64,000 bases of DNA from Congeria kusceri (taxonomy: Eukaryota; Mollusca; Bivalvia; Myida; Dreissenidae), in the NCBI GenBank assembly GCA_027627225.1, contig CM051029.1, positions 151,001 to 215,000 on the forward strand. The letters run 5' to 3'. Both the position numbers and the translations under genes were made by a program. The notes beneath the pieces are model-generated. The model did no database searches. It saw nothing but the letters and a program-made list of their open reading frames with translations, and was not told the origin of the DNA. This document shows, piece by piece, positions 23,066 to 36,200 of the stretch. How positions within the stretch are numbered: the stretch's first letter is position 1; every line of letters starts with the position of its first letter.

Positions 23066-26055
23066 TTAGGATGTCATTTAAGTACATACAAAGCTTTCAA
23101 TTGTGATTTCATTATTTATTTTGGTGCATTACAGATCTATAAAATGCCGATTTATCATCCATGTTAAATACAGCAACAACAACACAATAATTTAAAATTA
23201 ATACTTAAATATTTACACATATTACATATTCTTGAATGTAATTATTACTAGCATAATAATTATTAGTTTTGGAGGAAATTCCAATTAAATGAAATTACTT
23301 TGCTACTAAAAATGCAACGAATAATTTGTGTTCACTGAACATACTGAAAAAATAGGCCAGTATATGAAAGGGTTTAACACTATCAGAAAAGGATTTATCA
23401 GTTGCTTTCGCATTATAAGAAATTTGATAAAAGAATCAACAAAATGTTTGACAGAGGCCAGAATAGAAACAAAACAAACATTTGTGTTTTAAATGACATT
23501 AACAAAGAAAAGTGTCTATTGCAATTTAGCCTGTATACACTGAAAATTATAGCTGATTCCTTTTCATGTTAACCCTTAAACATGTTATAATACGTACCAA
23601 CTATTTGCATAAAAATACAATTGAATTTGGTTAAAACCGTGAAATTATTCATTTTCATGGAATGATCACCACATAGAACATATTATCGTACATATCGTAC
23701 ATGGTTTGTTTTCAAAACCAAACACACAATTTGTTCAGGCGTATCCCTATATACTCTAAATACATACATATTGTTGTTAATATAATAAATCTATTACATA
23801 CATTGAAATAATAATAATTAATAATAATGAAGTACTTCCAAGTAACTTGGTTATACATGTACTACATGTACTATTCAACAAAATATAATGTAAAATGAAT
23901 ACTTTATTATTGTATAATACCAGACAAAATATGTTAAAACATAAAGAAATAGTTTTTAATGTGTGATATTAATATGATGAATTATATTTGTTATATATTA
24001 ATTATAATTCCCGTTTAAATTCTAACCTTTAAAATTACGAATTATTTCACAAAATACCCTGAATTATTGACAATTGAAAACCTGTACAGACATATAATAC
24101 AGGAACACATGAGATCAAATACATAAACAAATATAGTTATTCTGTAATTATTACAATGGTTATAGCAAACTTCATACGCGACAGGTTACTTGAATATTTG
24201 ACATACTTCGTTCCACTTTTGTGTTCTTCTGCACCAACATTATAAAACATTAATGTCTTGATAACCCATCACAAACGCAGAAAGGTCAAATTTTCTGTAA
24301 AGATTATCATCTCTATTTAATTTTTCTTTAATAATGTTGCATCGTCTGCCTATCACTTGAGAATAATCGTATAACTTTTCATGCGTTTTTCTTTAGCACA
24401 CTAAGTACTTTCTGAAATTCCTGATCATGTCCCTATAACAGTAGGAATGCATTGCCGTTAAATAGCACAGTGTTTTTTCGGCGTAGCCGTCTAAGATTAC
24501 TTTTGACCCAGATTTTCTTGCGATAATTATGCAGCGGGAAAATTGAATGCCAATAGAATTGGGCAAATTTTCTAATTCTACGGAATACAAACTTCAAACA
24601 ATGGTTTAACGTAAACCAATAACTGTTGCATACATTTGGGGAATACACTTTACATAATTGTTTACATAAGCGGTTAAAATGAAGTTATAAACATATCATC
24701 GCGTATACTCTAGAACTGAGGCTAATTATGAACGTATTTTCTCATTGTATGCCATAAACAGAAAGATATATTCATTCACGCAACTATTTAGTTTAGCCTA
24801 CATTTATATAAGCGTTAAGCTCTATAAATAGCAATTGTGCAATGTTCCCATGCATAAATCTCACTCACAGAGTTGCCGTTCCATGTAGCCCATTGATTCT
24901 AGCGAGTTCATCGCATTCCACAAAAAGTAGTGGCATTCTTAAAATAGCGGCTGTATAGCTGTGTTAATATACTCGTACATGCATCAATAATAGCGTTCAG
25001 AGAATCAATAAATGTGGAATTAATATTACAAACTTACTGTTAATTTGATTTAAAATTGTGGTTACGATTATTTATACTTCTCCAGTAGATGTTATTCAAT
25101 CTGTAAAAAGATGCTACATTTTCTATAGATAAAATGTTATGAAAGAAGATTCGGAATATGTCGCATTGTTATTCGCGTAGCATGAATACTCAATTTGCAA
25201 TACTAATTATAAACAGGAACCCTTTATATATTATATTTCTACTGATATAATTTAAAATTATCAGTCTAATGAATTTGTATGTTTGCGTTATCAAAAAAAA
25301 AAGTCTTAACATTTCAAAAATCGCTGATTGTTCCCTGACTATTGCTTTTTATTGGGAAACACAAATCGTTATTATATTAGATAACTAACATGAATGGTAT
25401 ATTACCGGTACTATAAATAACTATATAGACTCGTCTGATACATAATAATCTTAATTCATTCCCGAAATTATTTTCTTACATTGCTAATTTGTTATATTGA
25501 CTTGACAAATTCAAATAACAATTATATTAACCTAAATTATTTTGGTTATTCATATATCAGTGGTGAAAACATGGAGTTGTATGATTGGTTTATTCACGGC
25601 ATTTATATAAATTATAATTATATTTAATTTTTAAATTTATAATTTTATCTCAAATTAACTTTTGGGTCCGAGAAGTTTTCTTATAGTGTCCGAAACATCT
25701 GGAGTCCAAAATATTATCCCTATGCGACTGTGTTTATATAAAGTATATAGTATTTCGAACAAGCCAAATAATGTCAATATTGATAATATACACCTGGATG
25801 TGCATACAGCACTAAGAGGTAGACTTGTATGTATAGAAGACAATTTAAGTACAACTTGAATATAATCTTGGATCATGTACATAAAGCAGTATTTAATAGT
25901 AAATATTCAAGAAACATGTAAGGAAAACCATAAATTAAGAAACAAGCCAAAACTAAATCAGTGCATACGTAGTCAAGCTTAGGATTTTGATTCATTACCG
26001 ATCAAGCTATTTATTGGAGATTCGTAATCAATTCAAATCAATACAAAAAATATAG
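23066..26055. other. AT-rich spacer, no supported gene
   Basis: About 3 kb with short, overlapping, unconserved open frames on both strands and many TAA/TTA runs. A minus-strand stretch near 24300-24600 has faint retroelement-like wording broken by stops (see rejected items). Nothing else stands out. Confidence 0.5.
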
Positions 26056-26870
26056 AATAGAGGAACCGGAATCCGTGTAACAATAGTTTTTTAATTTAAA
26101 AAATGTTATAGGATACTTATAATTCAAATTTAATGATGCGTGTTGCTTTAAAGAAGATGCACTATTTAGATCTTGAATATTTATTTATCATGCAAATAAA
26201 ACACACAAATCCATTTAAACAGATTTTGACAATTATATACTGCGGAAACCAAAATATTGTTTACTGCACACAGTTACAGGAAATATTTTCAAAACATTAT
26301 CAACACATGTATTTCCACGTGTACCAAACCGATTTAGTTAACTTAATAAGATGTAATTCACATAATGATATCTCTAATACTGCAGTTAATGTCATCGCAC
26401 AATGCATTTCATTGTTACAACTACGAACCAAACCTTTTTTCAAACTCAAGTAGAAAAACCGGAACCCCTGTAACTCCACAATAGATTGTTCGAAAAAGTT
26501 TTAGTTCGCATAATGATATCACTAAGCAAATTTACAGCTTTAATACTTAATACTGCATTCAATATGATACCAAAATTAAGTTCATAGTTACAAATACGAA
26601 CCAAACCTTTTTTAAACTAAAGTAAAACAATCGGAAGCCTCGTAACTCCACACTAGATTGCACGAAAAAGATTTAGTTCGCATTACAACATCCCGTAGCA
26701 AATTTACATCTTCAATGCTGCATTTAATATCATACCAAATGCATTTGATTGTTACTTACAACTACAAACCAAACCTTTTTTTTAAACTAATGTAGAAAAA
26801 AACCGGAATCTCTGTAACTCCACACTGGATTGTACGAAAAGATTTAGTTCGCATAATGAGACACCGAGAA
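26056..26870. repeat. 172-bp-period tandem block past the 3' end of the gene
   Basis: ACCGGAAYCYCTGTAACTCCAC recurs at about 26065, 26456, 26628 and 26800. The last three are 172 bases apart. Each copy is preceded by GAACCAAACCTTTTTT and followed by TTTAGTTCGCAT. The open frame at 26133-26453 lies within this repeat and is not a gene. Confidence 0.7.
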
Positions 26871-26948
26871 AAATAACATCTCTGGTACTGTCCAATGAAC
26901 TTATTAGTTTCCGAGGATGTCCACAATCCTGTATCTTCATACATTATG

Positions 26949-26954
26949 TTTAAT
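26949..26954 (-). terminator. Candidate polyadenylation signal (ATTAAA)
   Basis: On the minus strand ATTAAA lies about 120 bases past the stop codon of the SET/recombinase gene. It is the nearest plausible signal. A perfect AATAAA is not seen closer. Confidence 0.25.
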
Positions 26955-27071
26955 GTTTATAACACCACAGCAAATTGGTTTCCGAAGATGTCCACAATCC
27001 CGTATCTTTTGTTTATATGCACAATACTTCGTACATTATGTTTAAAGTTTATAAAACCACAAATGCAAGTC

Positions 27072-27226
27072 TTACAGTGATTCATCGAGTTTCTTTTTTG
27101 CAATTTTTCTAGTCCTGTTTCTCTCGTTGTACAATTTCACATGAACCACCTTCAGCCTCTGTGGCAACGCAAGGTTCGAAAGAAAGTCCGGGTAATGCTT
27201 TAGGAAACGTCTTATTTCCCCGTACC
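27072..27226 (-). CDS. Exon 25 (last): basic C-terminus
   Basis: Acceptor TTTCAG, phase 1, stop TAA at 27072-27074. It encodes YGEIRRFLKHYP followed by a very basic end (NERNRTRKIAKKKLDESL). Together with exon 24 this resembles the DNA-binding-like tail seen at the end of Crypton-type proteins (a W/F-rich helix, a 'P.EI..FL' helix, then basic residues). The family link is from memory. Confidence 0.8.
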
Positions 27227-30200
27227 CTGAAATGGCAAAAACTTCATGATAATGGTTGTGTATAGTCACGACCACAATACACGGGAAACCATAAATATAT
27301 TTTTTGTGAAGAAATATGTTTTGGTTTACCACAGAAAAATATACATTTAATCAAATCATGGTAACTGAACGAAGCGGTAACCTGTCTGTTAAAATATCCA
27401 AACGTGTACCCTTCTTTACGTTACCCAGTCTCATCGCTAACATCGGATATCACATGCTTGAACAAGTACTAGTAAATGATGCATTGAGCCTCAGCAAATT
27501 TCAGCTATGCAACAGCATCGTTGTATTTTCTTTACTAGCACAAACATGAAGTCCAATTAGTGCAAGAAAACCATTTCACACAAGCTATAATCACCACGCA
27601 CAAATTTACATCAGATTATTTAATGTCAGTTATATACGACATTTATCTTATATTGTAGGCAACACAATTCCACCTAGATAACGCATTTAAGATTTACCAT
27701 GTTGAAACAGCAGTTCATTATGTCTACAATATTTATTGTAACCAAGCTATATCTGATTGTAGTGATAGTATAAAATATATTGACGTAAAGGTGACCTATA
27801 TTTCCAACTCTACGGAATAATAACATTGTTATTTTTAAACGGAGTGGCTACCGATTCGTTTTCATACCATGCAAAACAAGAGGTTAACGAGCGCCTGTAA
27901 CGCTCGACTGGCTTATTAAGTAAGGCATGTTAGCGTAAGGACCCTGATATACTATATAAGGAGACATGGCTTGTCACAGGATGTGACGTATGCCCCCGAA
28001 GCATATGCTCTCAGAGGAAGGCAACATGCTACATGCCGGCAAAAATGACGCTTCCTACAAAAAGAGTTATGGTCCTTGTACTCTGACCTCACTTAACATC
28101 CTCTACCAATATATGTGGTTTTAGAGAGGTATTTAGAATCACTTCAATACTTATGGAGTTATGCACTGCACAAGTAAATTAACTGAAAGGCAATAACTGC
28201 ATACATATTGAAGAAATAATTGTGGTCCTTGTACTCTTCTGCACTTCTTCTCATTGTTCTCTATCATTATATGTGTTTTAATGAAAGCCCTTCATTACTA
28301 ATGGAGTTATGCTGCGCACCTGAAAATTAATGATTCGCTTAAGAAAATAAAACAAAAGGCGATAACTCGGTAAATATAGAAGAAAGAGTTGTGGTGCTTG
28401 TGCTCTGCACTTCCTCCTACTGTCCTCTATCATTATATGAAGTTTCATTTGAATCCCTTCAATACGAATGCAGCTATGCTCCGCACAAGAAAATTAAACA
28501 AAGGGCAATAACTCCATCAATATAGAAGAACGAGTTACGGTCCTTGTGCTCTGCACTTCATCTCATTGTCCTCTTTCATTATATGAAGTTTCATTTGAAT
28601 TCTTTCAATAATAATGGAGTTGGCTCCGCACAAGAAAATTAATCAAAGGGCAATAAATCAAAAAATATTGAATACATATTTATGATCCTTATGCTCTGCA
28701 CATCCTATCATTTACCTCTATCATTATATGAAGTTTCATTTGAATCCCGTCAATACTGATGGAGTTATGCACCGCACACGAAGATTAACGGACGGCGAAC
28801 AGACAGACGGACGGAAGATGTGATTACTATATTACTATATGCTCCGAAGTTCCCTTCGGGGGCATAAAAAGGCCCAGCTCTAGGGCGGCCATGATTTTTT
28901 AACAAATCGATCAAATTTATTCAAAGTATGTTGGTAGAGGAGCATACCTTAGGAGCATTTCTGTGAAATTATTTCAAAATCCCAGCAGTGGTTGCTAAAA
29001 TTACGATTTTCAAAGTTTTAAATATACCCATATCAGGAAAAATGCCCCCCTCGCGGCCATGTTTTTCAACAGAGCGGAACCATCTGAGCAACTTTGGTAG
29101 AGAACCACCCATGGAACATTTCTGTGAAATTATGCTGAAATCCAGTAAGTGGTTTCTTAAAAGATTTTCAATTTTTCTTTTTATGAAACCAATGTAAGGA
29201 AAATGGCCCCACCCCTTGCTACCATGTTTTTGAACGGACCAGAACCGTTTGAGCACTATTACATTTATAGCTCCGAGAGCCACCTTGTGCAGCGGTCGCA
29301 ACCATTTGAGCAGCTTTGGTAGAGGACCATCAAAAGAACTGTTAAGTTTCAACAAAATCGGCCAACAGGTTTCAGAAAAAATGTTGTTTAAAGGAAAAGC
29401 TTATGCATGGACGCTCGCACGACGGATTAAGGTAGTCCTATCTCCTAAAATTGCAATACAAGTATTACAGCCGACTGTGAAATATCAGGCACAAAAAGGA
29501 AGCGGTTCCAGACATCACATAAAACCCTAACCTGATTATAAACCTCGAATACCAACGTCTAATGTCAAAATCTGCATTGCATCATACTGTATGAGTGCAA
29601 ATAGTTTAATATCATGAAAACAAATCTATCTTACCTGGTAATGATCCCTTTGTATCTAATCTGGAGACATCGTATACGTATTTCGCAAAGTATTTGTTAA
29701 GAATGCCTGTGTCATGCTTACTCCATGTTGTATATTTCCGTTCTTTAATCATTCCTGCAACTGTGTACAGCATGGAAGTTCAATTACTTTAAATACGGAT
29801 AATCAGAAAATATCTCCAAACATTAATACATATTAAACTATTGTTTAAAATGGGTAAACATATAGGACTAGAGTTTGTATATGTGCCGACCCTTGTTCTG
29901 TAGCGCACGCTAACATGAGCGATGTCAATGGATGGATTATAGTAAATTCTAACACGATACGTGGCTAGTTTCCCATGGACAAAGAATTCGATCAACTATA
30001 TGTTATTCTGCAACAATTATGTACAGATCTTAATGTTATAAATATAGATCCGGAAATTCCCAGAATCTGTTCAGTAAAATGCACGTGCTTAAACGCGCGA
30101 TAGCAAATTGTGACAGACAAATCATTTCTAAATCATGTAGCACAATAAAACCACATTTTATACTAAATATTTTATAAATACGTTTACATTAAACGTTGAC

Positions 30201-33200
30201 GTTTTGTTAATATACTTTTTTTGTTTTAGCTTGTTAACATTCTATTTTAACTGCATTATCGCTATAGGTGACTTCACTTTGATTCTTTGAGAGTTACCAA
30301 TGAAGCTGAAGGCATTTCCATTTACTAAATATCTATCAATGAAGCTGCGTCATATTGAATTGTTATGGTTTATTGACGTCACTGAAAAGCGCGTGTGAAT
30401 GGGCGGAATATAGATAAATATAGTTCTCATTCATGACTTTAAAATAGAGACTAAATAAATATATATATAATATCGTGTTAGAATCGAAATATTGTTCTAT
30501 GATATATCTGTTGTCGAATAACTGACAATAAGGAGTATATGTAAGCGTTATCAAATCACAAGTGTTTCATACTCGCGATATAATTTCTACGCATCTATAC
30601 TGCTTACCGACAGTTTCTCGACATCAAACTATTATGGAAACATATTATTTCTTAATCAATGGGGCCTTCGTTACACTAAAAAACGTAGTAAATGTCGCCT
30701 GAATAACGGACAAAATTTGTAATTAGAAATTACTGTTAATAATGACAAAATTAAAGAAAATAGAAAACCGAGCTAAAGTTTCATTTATATGTACATGATA
30801 ATGATAGCTCAGAATGTGTTTCCCAGTGTAATGTAATCCAATTTATTGATACACAATGCCTATGCAACAGTTAAAATAGTCCGTTAATATTGTTAAATAA
30901 ATTGCACATTTTCTTCAGACAAATATAAGCGCGTGTCATTCATGTTATTATATAAATCACTATGTAATTTCTTCCGATGAAACAGTCGATGCATAATACC
31001 AACCTGTTTGTTGCGCCACCATGTAACTTTCATCGCTTGTGCTACAATTATCAGTATCTTCATTTTCAAGATTGCTGGTTACGTCCTTCATAGACGAAAA
31101 TGATTCAGTAATTGTAGTGTCGCTGAGCCTTTCATCATTCTAGACATTAAAATGTGAGCAATACATTATATTATAAATAAATGAATGTGCAATGAAATTA
31201 GCGCGGAAAGTTCTGTTGTGAAGTTTATATCGCACGGAAAGTAGCGTCTTCTAGTTCAACATTTAACTATAAATGGCAGTTTCAGTACTGCTTTGTACCT
31301 GTCGAGCTATTTCGCACACACTAATACACTACGTTCCGCACATGACTGCGCATATCCATAGCCAACATTGCAAGGGTTAACAAGATTCAACTCGTTGTTG
31401 ATAGTATGCTAATCAGTGTACGCAATATTTGACCCACCGTTATTAAAGAATCCATATCGATTCGTATAAATCAATGTGTCAAATTACTGAGAACAACCAA
31501 ACGCTATTTTCCGTGCGACAATAAGTCGCTTGATTCCCCAATGAAGATATATGTATAAGAAGTATTAATGGTGCCTAAGATTTAGATTCAAACACTTATG
31601 CTACTGTATGCAATGGACGATAAATCACGATGTATAAGAAGTATTAATGGTGCCTAAGATTTAGATTTAAACATTTATGCTACTGTATGCAATAAACGAT
31701 GAATCACTTTATTATAGATGGTGAATGTGCATGTTAGAACATGTATTGTGATATGCGAGTTGTAATGTAATAAACACATTACCTTTTCCATTGTCCTTGC
31801 ATTTTCCTTATTGGTTCGCAGTCCTGCATAAGGAGCAGCTGTAAGCATTTTTCACAAACATATGGTATGTATAAATATAAACAATTAAGAAACTGTATAT
31901 TAAATTGTTTATTAGATGCTATTAACAAAGGGACATTAAACTTCACATCTATTGTAAAAGATAAGTGTTTTTCTCTGACCAAACAAGTCTTAAGAGTGTG
32001 TATATAGTCAATATACAATGCATGAATATACATTTGATATAATGAAAACGAAATCATTGTAATAAGACTATTGGTGGGAAAAAAGAAAAAATCACCCATT
32101 TTAAAATCCATAAAAGTATAGTTGGAACGCTTTTCTTATACATAGAAGAATAAGTTTAGTATTGATCTCTGAGTGTTATTTGCATTCTTTGTTTTGTTGT
32201 TGGTTTGGTTTTCGATTTTAAATTTAAGTGCGTTGCTCAACTAAAGGTTGCACAATTTTTTTATTTTTTTTAGCTTTGCTTTTAATTGGCATAGTCTTTA
32301 AAGTTTTTTTCTTCAAATTTAAAAAAAAATGTTGGGCGGCGGATCCGATAAACAATTCAATATATTAAAAAAAAAAAGTGTCCTTTATAATCGAATGCGA
32401 TATGGAAAATGTATATATGTTCGTTTTGTTTTGTTTAATATAAGTTGTCAAAATGCCCTCATGATATATCGCCGAAAGGCTTACCTTGCACATGGGCCAG
32501 AACAGACTCAACAGCCAACCATGCATCTGGAGTAAATAGAGGCTTTGCAGCACGTAACACATATGTGTCGTAATATACATCGGCGACCTTGTCTGGTCGT
32601 ACTTCCACTTCGTGTTCTTCAATATGTTCGTCTTTCTGACGCAACACCCTCTCGGTCACAATTTCATCAGTCACAGCAGTTAGAAACACTAGACGAAAAA
32701 CATGATAACATGATAAGCAAGAGTATCCTCGTCACATTAATATTAACAATTATAATTAAATATAAGTATTTCGACATACAATTACCTTTTAAGTTATGGG
32801 GGGTTGGTGTGCTGCTCCGTTGTTTGCTGGAAGAACTGTGGGCATCTGTTTGAACTAAAACAGAACTATAAAGTCAACACGTATCATGTATATTATTTAT
32901 ATATCAAGAATGTGCGACACAAACCTTGTAAATCACAAGAAACTAATAATTATTAATAACTTATCAGCAGATGGAAATGTATCTGCACAATTCTTCGTAT
33001 TTTATTGTACTGCTATTAAGCTAACTTCATGCGTGCAATACTAAGGACTTGAAACACGAATTACTTTACCGGAAATAAGTTAATTCTACAAACCTTCAAA
33101 TGACTGTGACGATCTGTTTTCTAATGGTGCATCTGAAATTTCATAGTTACCCATTTCAGAATAAAACAGATTTGAAATAACGAGCTCTAGGAACACGCTG

Positions 33201-36200
33201 TAAATGTGGAATTTACAAATTTTCCCCGAATTGAACCTTATTACATTTACCATCTGTAGATGTTTATTGGGAAAAAGATTTTCCAGTCTTTGAATCAAGT
33301 GATTTAGTGTCACCTTGATCTAAAACATCACAATCTTGTAAGCAACTTTTTTTCAAAAATGGAACAAACGCAATACCAGACACTTATAAAATTATAACGA
33401 CCTCTAAGAACAAGCTGTAAATGTGGAATTTACAATTATAACCCGAATTGAACCTTATAACATTTACCTTCTGTAGATTGTGCTTGGGAACAAGATTTTC
33501 CACTCTTCGAATCAACTGATTCAGTGTCACCTTGACCTAAAACACCACAGCCTTGTAAGCAACTGTTTTTTCAAAAATAGAACAAACTAAACAACAGACA
33601 CACATTAATTCAAATATATAATACTTAATACGCTGAAAACAACCTCCCATTAGCAGAGTATGATCCCGTCATGTTATATTACTATGTTTATAACTCGCAT
33701 ATGTCTATTTTCGGTAAGCTTGCTTCATTATTAGTATTGCAGACACGTGTCTTAACGGTACCCATACAATAACTTACAAACACTTTATAAGTAATTATGT
33801 TGTAGCAGAGATGCATAATGCCGTTTGCTACTGACAAACATTAATACAAGCCATATACAGTCGATTCCCGATGGCTCGAAGTCTCAGGGACTGAAAAGAA
33901 AACTTTGAGCCATCGAAACTTCGAGCGAAACAGAACTTGAGATTGTATACTTATACATGTACATGTACGAGCAGTTATCCATCTGCCTTATTTTTTCAAA
34001 TCTCCAATCGAATAATAGTCTGATATCTGTAATGGTTATTAAAAGACATCAACTATTTATTTACATATTTATTAACGTTATTGATTTAAGTTTGCTAACG
34101 CAGTAAAATCAATAACTGCGTTCTCTCAACACTTGACTCTAATCATTCGCATCTTATCTATTAACGACTAGATGAGACCGAATCGTGTTCGAGCCAAACA
34201 AACAATTACATGTGTAAAATTGGGATCGGAACCGTGAAATACAATTCAAGCTTTCCGAAAATTAGACCCCAGCGAATTCGAGCCTAACGACATACATTTA
34301 TATGAATATAAAGTAATAAAATATTGGTCCATCGAAGAGATTTCGAGCCATTGAGAAATTCCAGACAAGCGAGTTCGAAGGCATTTGGAGTCGACTGTAT
34401 GTAAAAGTAGAGATGCATAATGCCGGTTGCTACGGACATAAATTAATATAAATAATATAGGTAATAGTCGATATGCATAATGCCGGATGCTACGGACATA
34501 AATTAATATATTTTATATGTTTGTTATAACCTACCTGCATCTAACCACTTCAAGAATTTTCCAACTTTTGTGACTTCAGTCAGGGCTGGAGGGCATTGAT
34601 ACACATGCTGATTAATACTGTCACTATGTCCCATGTGCTTAAAAAAGGCCTGACGCTCAAAAGTATCAACATGCTGATCTGCATATAACGTGGCGGCTCT
34701 GTGTCTCACTTTTGTAGCAGTCACGGAGGTTGTTCCTGCTTTTCGACAAATTGAATCAATACTTGAGCTGCCAATGACGTGGTAGTCGGATCGATGTGTT
34801 CTAGGAAACAAATACATATTTGTAGGGTTTACACCAGAGTCTTTTCTAATAATTGGATCGACCAACATGTGTATACCGGCTAAACAGTCCTTCGGGATTA
34901 TCACAGGGACTAATTTGCCGTCATTTTTGCCGGGCTGATAGGCTACTTTTAATTCTTTTAATAAGGTAATTTCTTCTTCGTCATTGATTTTATGTAATCT
35001 TTCTTTGTCAATCCAAACGTCGTTCTTCGCGTCATGCCACTCTTCTAGTGTTAATCTAGATGGTTCTCCCCCACGCCTACCGTTAAACAGCGTCAGTCTA
35101 CATACCACTAAATCTCTCAGAAATGTATATTCGTTTTCTGCAATAAACTTATAAGTATCATCTGTTATTTCAGCCAGTGATGTTATTATATAATCTCTTA
35201 ACCGGGTAAGGCTGTCTTCGTCAGGCAAGTTCTCCGGTTTTTGGGTTTCGGACCGATTATATATTATTTCGTACTCTGCTTCGCCGAAAAGTTCTACCCA
35301 ACTGTACTTGAATGAACTTAAAAACTTGTTGACCTCATCAGCTTCGACATCGCGGCCTTCATTTATCTACATATCGTGTAAAAATTTTCCAAACTTTTTT
35401 ATAATATTTCCATCCATTAAAATGGTGGAGGCGGAATTTTCTTGTTTTTTACAGTGCAGCACATCTTTGAGGTGTGATATATTTGTTCGCAAATACATGT
35501 CTGAAAATGATATTTTTTCAGGTCTTGATAAACTGTTTAGGTGATCTCTAAAGTCAATGAATACACTAGAAATTTGCCTCATATTAGCCATGATGCTTTT
35601 TCTCTTTTCGTCCTTTTTTTTCACATTCTTGCCTATTGAGCTATACTGTTGAAACCCAAATGCTATAACATATGGGTCCGTTCTGATAAAATTGCCAACA
35701 ACGTTATTCCTAAACCTTTGCAGGATCTCAATCTGATATTTCTCATAGAGTGGGTTTCTTTTGAAGTCGTTCAAAAATGATGGATCAATGGCATACGGCG
35801 GTTCTCTATTTTCAAAGCGCCCGCACTCTCTTTTGTGTCTATAAAACTGACGCTTTGCTAAGAAAGCCTTACATGTTCCGCACATAACCACGTCATCATT
35901 TTCATAACTTCTTTCTCGTACAAGTTTTGCGTCTTTCCCCTGTGTACTTATTCTCTTGATATTTTCGTTGAAAATACCTTTTTTTCTTAACCTTGCGAAG
36001 GCTTCTCTCCGTTCCGATGGAGGAAGGCTGTTGGCCATTAGCACTTCTTCTTCGTATTTATGTTTGGTGTTAAAATGGTCAAGTAAACGGGCTTTAAATT
36101 CGCCACAAAACGGACATGGTCTGTACGGTTTTTTACCTAAATGACAAAACAGAGCAACAACTGCAGTATATTAACGGTTTAAACAAGCGTATGTTACTTT

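Noticed and set aside
24300..24650. Faint gypsy-like reverse-transcriptase wording on the minus strand (HDQEFQKVLSVLKK)
   Set aside because: It is too short and broken by stops, with no catalytic motif nearby.
26060..28800. CRISPR-like regular repeats
   Set aside because: Units are 150-175 bases with no short repeat and unique spacer pattern, in eukaryotic DNA.
34524..35228. Separate recombinase gene starting near 35228 and ending at 34524
   Set aside because: The apparent start is a TTG, and the frame is open upstream to the TAG at 35367. A donor site and phase-matched exons make the stop at 34524 likely intronic.
35956..36144. Plus-strand frame opposite exon 17
   Set aside because: It is the antisense shadow of the zinc-finger coding region.
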